Source of the DNA: Albimonas sp036154955
GTDB lineage: Bacteria > Pseudomonadota > Alphaproteobacteria > Rhodobacterales > Rhodobacteraceae
Assembly (NCBI GenBank): GCA_036154955.1
Contig: JAYZWL010000075.1
Location: 1-6,015, forward strand
Direction of reading: 5' to 3'
DNA: 6,015 nt
In this document: positions 1 to 4,827 of the stretch, piece by piece
Position numbering within the stretch: the stretch's first letter is position 1
Layout of the letters: every line of letters starts with the position of its first letter
Notes under the pieces: generated by a model
What the model was told of the DNA's origin: nothing
The model's input: only the letters and a program-made list of their open reading frames with translations
Databases searched by the model: none
Translations under genes and position numbers: made by a program

Positions 1-161
1 AGATGGAGCGCCTGCCGGGGCTCTACCGGCGCTGGGAGCTGCCGCTGATCCTGCAGGCGGGCGTGGCCTATCGGCTGGAGGAGGCCGGGGCGAGCGAGGC
101 GGGGCCGCTGCTGGCGGTCTATCGCGATCCCGCGCCCGAGACCGACGGTAACCGGTCGTGA
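1..161 (+). CDS. 3' end of an unrecognised phage protein (partial)
   Basis: An open frame enters from the left edge and ends at TGA 159-161. It has an in-frame ATG at position 3, but the upstream sequence is missing, so that ATG may be internal. The visible 52 residues start MERLPGLYRRWELPL and continue with an Ala/Leu/Glu-rich, probably helical stretch containing AYRLEEAG, then end in a polar tail (RDPAPETDGNRS). I see no catalytic motif, membrane segment or known domain and do not recognise the family. The stop overlaps the next gene's GTG start as GTGA (158-161), which suggests co-transcription and translational coupling with the HTH gene. Coding status rests on this overlap and on codons with G or C in third position, so it is moderately supported. 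Confidence 0.55.
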   Translation, partial: MERLPGLYRRWELPLILQAGVAYRLEEAGASEAGPLLAVYRDPAPETDGNRS

Positions 162-376
162 CCGGGGCCTTGATGCAAGAGGGGCGCGCGCCGCGCGAGC
201 GGTTCCTGACGCCCGAGGAGCTGGCCGAGCGCTGGCGGATGAGCCCGCGCAGCCTGGAGCGGTGGCGGGCAGACCGGCGCGGGCCGCGCTGGCTGCGGCT
301 GGAAGGAAGGGCGCTCTACCGGCTGTCGGACGTGCTCGCCTACGAGCGCGCGCGCCTGCGCGGTCCGGCGGACTGA
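158..376 (+). CDS. Helix-turn-helix protein, excisionase/AlpA-like
   Basis: A 72-residue basic protein with a MerR-type HTH_17 fold as seen in excisionases and AlpA-like regulators. Residues 17-37 (FLTPEELAERWRMSPRSLERW) form the helix-turn-helix: a helix LTPEELAERW, a turn at MSP, and a recognition helix SLERWR. The basic RADRRGPRWLRL stretch and the closing YRLSDVLAYE (54-63) are the usual wing and last helix. Such proteins bind DNA as recombination directionality factors or small transcription regulators; which applies here cannot be told, since no integrase is in view. The start is taken as GTG 158 because of the GTGA overlap with the upstream stop. ATG 173 would remove five residues without touching the domain and is equally possible, as neither has a strong ribosome binding site. 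The TGA at 374-376 shares its last base with the next gene's ATG. Confidence 0.8.
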   Translation: MTGALMQEGRAPRERFLTPEELAERWRMSPRSLERWRADRRGPRWLRLEGRALYRLSDVLAYERARLRGPAD

Positions 377-3300
377 TGGCGTCGGCGGCGAACACCCCGC
401 CGCCGCAAGACGAGACCAACCCCAAGGCGGCCGCCGGCCGCCCCGCTGGCGCTGGCGCCATGTCCTACGCGGGCGCGGCGCTGTCGCTGCTCGACCAGGG
501 CTACGCGCCCCTGCCGATCAGGCCCGGCTCCAAGGCGCCTGCGCCGAGCCGATGGACCTCGGTCGAGATCGACGCGGCGCGGGTCGAGGCCTGGGTCGCC
601 GCCTTCCCCGGCCATGGCGTCGGGCTTCGCACCGGCGGGTTGGTCGGGATCGACATCGATCTCATGGACCCGGATCTCGCCCACGAGGCGGAGGCGATCG
701 CACGCCGCGTGCTCGGCCCGACGCCGCTGGTCCGGGTTGGACGCTGGCCGAAGCGGCTGCTGCTCTATCGGACCGGGACGCCGTTCCGGAAGATCCAGGT
801 CCCGGGGCTCGAGATCCTCGGCCAGGGCCAGCAGTTCGTCGCCTTCGGCATTCACCCGGATACGATGCAGCCCTACCACTGGCCGGAAGGCGACACGCCG
901 CTCGAGCTCGCCTTCGAGGATCTGCCGCCGACCGACGAGGCGCGTTGCGCGATCCTCGCGGGAGAGATCGCGGCCCTCTCGCCCGGCGCCAGGCGTGGCG
1001 GGCCGCGGCGCGTGGCCGGCGTCGCGGCCGGTCCCCGAGGGGCCGGCGGGACGCCCGAGCGGGACGCGGACGGGCGCGTCGTCGACGGCCGCGACGGCTG
1101 GCTCTCGACCATCGCCTACCACGTCGTGCAGGACGCGCTCGAGGCCGGCGCGCCGCTCGACGCGGGGGCGCTGGCCGCCGAGGCCTTCCGGCGCTTCGCC
1201 GCGACCGCGGATCTCTCGCGCGGCGCCAGCGACGCCGGCCGACCCTGGGACGAACGGGATGCGCTGGCCAAGGTGCTGGGCAAGCTGAGGCTCCTGCGCG
1301 AGGGCCGCCTGCCGCCCCGCGATCCCGCGCCCGTCTCGACCGAGCATGTCGCTCCGGAGCTCTCTCCGGACGACGCCCGCGGCGCGCTCGACCAGGTCCT
1401 GGCCGACGCCTGTCGCCGGATCGGCGACTGGCATGACGACGACGACCGCGGGTTCCCGCCGCAGATCGGGGTGCGGGCGACCGTGGGTCTCGGCAAGAGC
1501 GTCGTCGCAAGACGTCACGCGCTGAAGCTTTTGCGCCGCCTCGCCGAGGCCGGCCGGCCGTCCCGGATCGTGGTCCTGACGCCCTCGCATGCCCTGGCGC
1601 AGGAGACGGCCGAGCGCTGGGCCGCGGACGGCGCGCGGGTCGCGGTGCTGCGCGGCTACGAGGCGACGGACCCCTCGACCGGGGAACCGATGTGTCGGGA
1701 TCTCGACGCGGTGCGCGCGGCCCTGCTCGCTGGGCAGGACGTTCATCCCACCGCCTGCCGGCGCAAGGAGCGGCGCTGCGCCTTCCTCGAGACCTGCGCC
1801 AAGCAGCGCAACCGTGCCGAGGTCGCCGGGGCGGACGTGGTGGTCGCGGCCTATGACGTGCTCTTCACCGGCTTCGCCATCGAGACCGCGAGCATCGGCC
1901 TGGTGCTGATCGACGAGGGCTGCTGGGCCCGGGCGATGGAGGAGACCCGGGGCCAGTTCGTCGAGACCTTCGGGCAGGATCACGCTAACGCCTTCCGGGG
2001 CGCCGGCCGCCGGGCCTTCGAGCGACAGGCCTCCGACCTGGCCGACCTGAAGGACCTGAGGGCCCGCGCGGGTCGGGCGCTGGCCGCGCTCGGCCCCGGT
2101 CCTGCGAAACGGTCCGCCTTCCTCGCCCAGGGCCTCGATCCCGAGAGCTGCAGGCTCGCGGCGGGCATCGAAGGCAAGCGCCTGCGCGATCCCGGCCTCC
2201 ATCCCGGCATGTCCCCGGCCGCGCGGGGGCCCGCGATCGCGCTCGCGAAGATCAACGCCCGCATCCGCAAGGTGATCCGCTTCTGGCGGGCGCTGGCCGT
2301 CCTGCTCGAGGGCGGCGTCGAGACCTCCGGGCGCATCCGGATCGCGGCGCCCGACCCGAAGACCGGGCTGCACGAGATCGTCGTGGCGCGCGTGAAGCCG
2401 GTGCATCCGAACTTCCGTGGGATTCCCGTTCTGCATCTCGACGCCACGCTGCGGCCGGCGCTCGCGCGTACCATTCTGCCCGACCTTTCCATCAACGAGA
2501 TCGAGGCCGACGCGTCGCACATGCATCTGCGCCTCGTCGCCGGGAGCTTCGGCAAGGGCGCCGTCGTCCCGCAAGAGGGCCTCGGGCCCGAGGAGCGCGG
2601 ACGCCGGGAGCGCCGTCTCGCCGAATGCGTCGACTACGTGCGCTGGCAGGCACGGCGGGTCGCGCCGGGCCGGGCGCTGGTCATCACGCACAAGGGTATC
2701 GAGGCCGCCTTCTCCGGCATTCCCGGCGTCTCGACGGCGCACTTCAACGCCATCGCGGGGCTCGACGCCTACAGGGACGTGCGCCTGCTGATCGTGGTCG
2801 GGCGCCCCCTGCCGCCGACGCCGTCCCTCCAGGCGGATGCCGCCGCCTTCTTCGGGACCTGGCCGGACGACCGATACGTCCGGGCGCGCAAGGGCGTGCG
2901 GATGCGCGATGGGAGCGTGCGCGCCGTGTCCGTGATCGTCTCGCCGGATGACGAGGCCGAGGCGCTGCGGGCCGCGATCTGCGACGACGAGGTGATCCAG
3001 GCCATCGGGCGGGGCCGGGGCGTGAACCGGACGGCGGCCGATCCGCTGGACGTGCATGTCCTGGCCGACCTCGCCCTGCCGCTGGTCCACGACGAGGTGG
3101 TCCCCTGGGCGCTGGCCGCGCCGGACCTGTTCCAGCGCATGCTGCTCGCCGGCGTCGCGGCAGACAGCCCGGGCGATGCCGCGCTGCTTCACCCCGGGAT
3201 CTTCGGCACAGGGAACCAGGCGAAGCTGGCGTTCGAGCGGGCCGGATTTAAGGGTCAAATCCCTATGAGTAACTCTTATAGGGATATGACCCTTAAATCG

Positions 3301-3429
3301 GCCGCCTACCGCAGGGCCGGCCGCGGGCGCGGCTGGGCTCGCGCCTGGTGGCTGCAGGACGATCCGGACCCGCGGCCACGCTTTGAGGAGCGGATCGGTC
3401 CGCTAGCCAAGTGGATGCCCGACGCCTGA
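376..3429 (+). CDS. Prim-Pol primase fused to SF2 helicase (phage replication)
   Basis: A 1017-residue replication protein. Residues 29-185 match an N-terminal bifunctional primase/polymerase (Prim-Pol, archaeo-eukaryotic primase type): SYAGAALSLLDQGYAPLPI, the catalytic DxD in GIDID (D93, D95), the conserved PKRLLLYRT (125-133), and the histidine motif FGIH (157-160) followed by PYHW. After a Gly/Arg-rich linker (about 203-235) comes a superfamily-2 helicase. It has a Walker A-like ATVGLGKS (368-375), motif Ia VVLTPSHALAQE, Walker B-like LIDEG (511-515), LDATL (688-692), LVITHK (768-773) and motif VI QAIGRGRGVNR (875-885). Four cysteines (440, 461, 468, 474) lie between Walker A and B, where Rad3/DinG helicases carry an iron-sulfur cluster. 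It probably primes and unwinds phage DNA in the cytoplasm. ATG 376 is chosen for the TGATG overlap with the HTH gene; ATG 460, just before the domain, is the alternative. A long AT-rich inverted repeat sits in codons 957-975. Confidence 0.88.
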   Translation: MASAANTPPPQDETNPKAAAGRPAGAGAMSYAGAALSLLDQGYAPLPIRPGSKAPAPSRWTSVEIDAARVEAWVAAFPGHGVGLRTGGLVGIDIDLMDPDLAHEAEAIARRVLGPTPLVRVGRWPKRLLLYRTGTPFRKIQVPGLEILGQGQQFVAFGIHPDTMQPYHWPEGDTPLELAFEDLPPTDEARCAILAGEIAALSPGARRGGPRRVAGVAAGPRGAGGTPERDADGRVVDGRDGWLSTIAYHVVQDALEAGAPLDAGALAAEAFRRFAATADLSRGASDAGRPWDERDALAKVLGKLRLLREGRLPPRDPAPVSTEHVAPELSPDDARGALDQVLADACRRIGDWHDDDDRGFPPQIGVRATVGLGKSVVARRHALKLLRRLAEAGRPSRIVVLTPSHALAQETAERWAADGARVAVLRGYEATDPSTGEPMCRDLDAVRAALLAGQDVHPTACRRKERRCAFLETCAKQRNRAEVAGADVVVAAYDVLFTGFAIETASIGLVLIDEGCWARAMEETRGQFVETFGQDHANAFRGAGRRAFERQASDLADLKDLRARAGRALAALGPGPAKRSAFLAQGLDPESCRLAAGIEGKRLRDPGLHPGMSPAARGPAIALAKINARIRKVIRFWRALAVLLEGGVETSGRIRIAAPDPKTGLHEIVVARVKPVHPNFRGIPVLHLDATLRPALARTILPDLSINEIEADASHMHLRLVAGSFGKGAVVPQEGLGPEERGRRERRLAECVDYVRWQARRVAPGRALVITHKGIEAAFSGIPGVSTAHFNAIAGLDAYRDVRLLIVVGRPLPPTPSLQADAAAFFGTWPDDRYVRARKGVRMRDGSVRAVSVIVSPDDEAEALRAAICDDEVIQAIGRGRGVNRTAADPLDVHVLADLALPLVHDEVVPWALAAPDLFQRMLLAGVAADSPGDAALLHPGIFGTGNQAKLAFERAGFKGQIPMSNSYRDMTLKSAAYRRAGRGRGWARAWWLQDDPDPRPRFEERIGPLAKWMPDA
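3245..3299. repeat. Long AT-rich imperfect inverted repeat inside the helicase gene
   Basis: Arms 3245-3269 and 3275-3299 are 25 bases each around a 5-base centre (TAACT). By my alignment, 23 of 25 positions pair Watson-Crick. The exceptions are A3258 opposite A3286 and G3267 opposite T3277, the latter a wobble pair in RNA. The stem begins GATTTAAGGGTCA and continues ATCCCTAT. Beyond it, GGCC (3240-3243) can pair with GGCC (3300-3303) across a single bulged G. Each arm also holds its own AGGG-N6-CCCT (3251-3264 and 3280-3293), so four short half-sites are present. The element is about 36% GC by my count, against far higher GC on both sides. It stays in frame, coding roughly FKGQIPMSNSYRDMTLKS. 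The function is unknown; an origin, a protein-binding site or an inserted palindrome are candidates. Confidence 0.85.
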
Positions 3430-3442
3430 GAATATTCCGGAT

Positions 3443-3466
3443 TGCGGGCTGCTGCGGGTGAGTGCG
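3443..3466. repeat. Three TGCG repeats phased at 10 bp
   Basis: TGCGGG at 3443-3448 and again at 3453-3458, followed by TGCG at 3463-3466, start exactly 10 bases apart in the gap between the replication gene and the methyltransferase gene. Repeats at one helical turn place the same contacts on one face of DNA, as in many operator arrays. With such short units in GC-rich DNA, chance is possible, so a regulatory role is only a suggestion. Confidence 0.35.
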
Positions 3467-3479
3467 TATTAATGTCGTG

Positions 3480-3508
3480 ATTACAATGGCTTGATGGCTT
3501 GATATACT
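3480..3508 (+). promoter_or_regulatory. Possible promoter for the methyltransferase gene
   Basis: A TATACT at 3503-3508 resembles a sigma-70 -10 box. Seventeen bases upstream, ATTACA (3480-3485) matches TTGACA at four of six positions. The spacer contains a perfect tandem TGGCTTGA (3487-3494 and 3495-3502). The surroundings are AT-rich compared with the flanking genes. The site lies about 50 bases before the methyltransferase ATG and after the only gap in the left-hand gene chain, a sensible place for a promoter. The -35 match is weak and no transcript data exist, so confidence is low. Confidence 0.3.
3487..3502. repeat. Tandem duplication of TGGCTTGA
   Basis: Two perfect adjacent copies of the 8-base unit TGGCTTGA fill the spacer of the putative promoter. 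Such a duplication can arise by slippage and could alter promoter spacing or serve as a paired binding site. It also creates the TTG at 3499 that extends the methyltransferase frame upstream; that TTG is not favoured as a start. Confidence 0.6.
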
Positions 3509-3543
3509 GCCTCACGCCCCGCGAATTCCTGGCCCCGGGGGCT

Positions 3544-3548
3544 GGAGG
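3544..3548 (+). promoter_or_regulatory. Ribosome binding site fixing the methyltransferase start
   Basis: GGAGG at 3544-3548 lies seven bases before ATG 3556. It supports this start over the in-frame TTG at 3499, which would put 19 unlikely residues in front and start inside the putative promoter. Confidence 0.75.
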
Positions 3549-3555
3549 CCTTCGA

Positions 3556-4827
3556 ATGCACGAACCTGCTGCAAGAACGCGCGTCGGCCAGCCTGCCCAT
3601 CGGTTGGCGATCGAGCATCGCCCGCTGGAAGCGCTGATCCCCTACGCTCGCAACGCCCGGACGCATTCGGAGGACCAGGTGGCGCTGATCGCCGGCTCGA
3701 TCCGGGAGTTCGGGTTCAACAATCCTGTGCTGGTCGATGGCACGAACGGGGTGATCGCCGGGCACGGGCGGCTGCTGGCGGCCCGCAAGTTGGGGCTGGC
3801 CGAGGTGCCGGTGATCGAGCTGGCGCATCTTGGCGAGGCGCAGAAGCGGGCTTACGTTCTGGCGGACAACAAGCTGGCGGAGCGGGCGGGCTGGGACGGC
3901 GAGATGCTGGCGTTGGAGGTGGGGGACCTCGAAGCGTTGGGGGTGGATCTGGCGCTGCTGGGCTTTGATGCGGCGGACATGGATGCGCTGCTGCGGGACG
4001 AGCAGCCCGACCCGCGCGAGGAGGAGACGCCGACGCCGCCCGCGGACCCCGTATCGCGCCCCGGGGATCTCTGGCTGCTGGGCGCGCACCGGCTGCTCTG
4101 CGGCGATGCCACCGATCCCGCCGCGGTTGCGCGCCTGCTCGGCGACGTGCGTCCGCACCTGATGGTCACCGACCCGCCCTACGGCGTCTCCTACGACCCG
4201 GCCTGGCGCAACGCGACCGGCGGGGCGAAGACGAAGCGCATCGGCAAAGTGCTCAACGACGACCGGGCCGACTGGCGGGAGGCCTGGGCGCTGTTCCCCG
4301 GCGAGGTGGCGTATGTCTGGCACGGGGCGCTGCACGCCGGCGCGGTGGCGGACAGTATGATCGCCTCGGGCTTCGAGATCCGCAGCCAGATCATCTGGGC
4401 CAAGGAGCGGCTGGTGATGAGCCGCGGCCACTACCACTGGCAGCACGAGCCCTGCTGGTACGCGGTCCGCGGCAAGGGTCACTGGTCCGGCGACCGCAAG
4501 CAGACCACGCTGTGGCGCATTCCCAACCGCGACCAGGACGCCGAGACGATCCACGGCACCCAGAAGCCCGTCGAGTGCATGCGCCGTCCGCTGCTCAACA
4601 ATTCCAGCTGGGGGCAGGCGGTCTACGAGCCGTTCTCGGGCTCGGGCACGACGTTGATCGCGGCGGAGACCACCGGGCGGGCCTGCCTCGCGATGGAACT
4701 GGACCCGGCCTATGTCGACGTCGCGGTTCGCCGGTGGGAGGCGTTCACCGGGAAGGCCGCAGAGCTGGAGGGCGGGGGCGGCTTCGCGGAAGTCGCGGCA
4801 GCGCGGGCGAAGGAGACCGCTTCATGA
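3556..4827 (+). CDS. ParB-like domain / beta-class DNA methyltransferase fusion
   Basis: A 423-residue DNA modification enzyme. Residues 17-110 form a ParB/Srx-like domain, with SIREFGFNNPVLVD and the ParB-type box AGHGRLLAARKLG (68-80) followed by VLADNKLAE. A charged Pro-rich linker (about 148-168) leads to the methyltransferase. It starts at HRLLCGD, has the catalytic DPPYG (206-210), then GTQKPVE (334-340), and the AdoMet-binding FSGSGTT (360-366) with MELDP (380-384). DPPY before the FxGxG motif is the beta-class order. DPPY is usual for N6-adenine methylation, though N4-cytosine cannot be excluded. The enzyme would transfer a methyl group from AdoMet to phage DNA, probably for anti-restriction or regulation; the target sequence is not predictable from what I see. 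No restriction endonuclease partner is adjacent, so it is likely an orphan methylase. Its stop overlaps the next start as ATGA (4824-4827). Confidence 0.93.
   Translation: MHEPAARTRVGQPAHRLAIEHRPLEALIPYARNARTHSEDQVALIAGSIREFGFNNPVLVDGTNGVIAGHGRLLAARKLGLAEVPVIELAHLGEAQKRAYVLADNKLAERAGWDGEMLALEVGDLEALGVDLALLGFDAADMDALLRDEQPDPREEETPTPPADPVSRPGDLWLLGAHRLLCGDATDPAAVARLLGDVRPHLMVTDPPYGVSYDPAWRNATGGAKTKRIGKVLNDDRADWREAWALFPGEVAYVWHGALHAGAVADSMIASGFEIRSQIIWAKERLVMSRGHYHWQHEPCWYAVRGKGHWSGDRKQTTLWRIPNRDQDAETIHGTQKPVECMRRPLLNNSSWGQAVYEPFSGSGTTLIAAETTGRACLAMELDPAYVDVAVRRWEAFTGKAAELEGGGGFAEVAAARAKETAS
4810..4815 (+). promoter_or_regulatory. Ribosome binding site for the DUF7220-like gene
   Basis: AAGGAG at 4810-4815 lies eight bases before ATG 4824, inside the end of the methyltransferase gene. 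This strong signal, with the ATGA overlap, is the best evidence that translation really restarts at 4824. Confidence 0.7.

Noticed and set aside
262..375. Upstream extension of the primase-helicase frame from an ATG at 262
   Set aside because: It would overlap most of the HTH gene, and its 38 extra residues are low-complexity Ala/Arg sequence. The TGATG junction at 374-378 gives a better start.
447..460. TGGCGC-TG-GCGCCA palindrome just before ATG 460
   Set aside because: It is made of GC-rich Gly/Ala codons in a low-complexity stretch, so chance is likely; nothing around it suggests a site.
552..1436. Other long alternate-frame ORFs, such as 552-1436 (+) and 662-1510 (-)
   Set aside because: They lie wholly inside the primase-helicase gene and encode Arg/Ala/Gly-rich sequences typical of shadow frames in GC-rich DNA.
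340..3258. A 972-codon open frame on the minus strand opposite the primase-helicase gene
   Set aside because: High third-position GC opens the antisense frame. The translation is Arg/Gly/Pro-rich low-complexity sequence with no motif, while the plus strand shows clear primase and helicase motifs.
3245..3299. The long inverted repeat as a rho-independent terminator
   Set aside because: It lies inside the coding frame with 43 codons still to go, its stem is AT-rich, and no T-run follows it.
3430..3437. GAATATTC palindrome directly after the primase-helicase stop
   Set aside because: Eight bases is too short to stand out, and there is no stem with a T-tract to make it a terminator.
3499..3555. 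TTG start for the methyltransferase
   Set aside because: It lies within the tandem repeat and putative promoter and has no ribosome site. ATG 3556 has GGAGG at ideal spacing and fits the family N-terminus.
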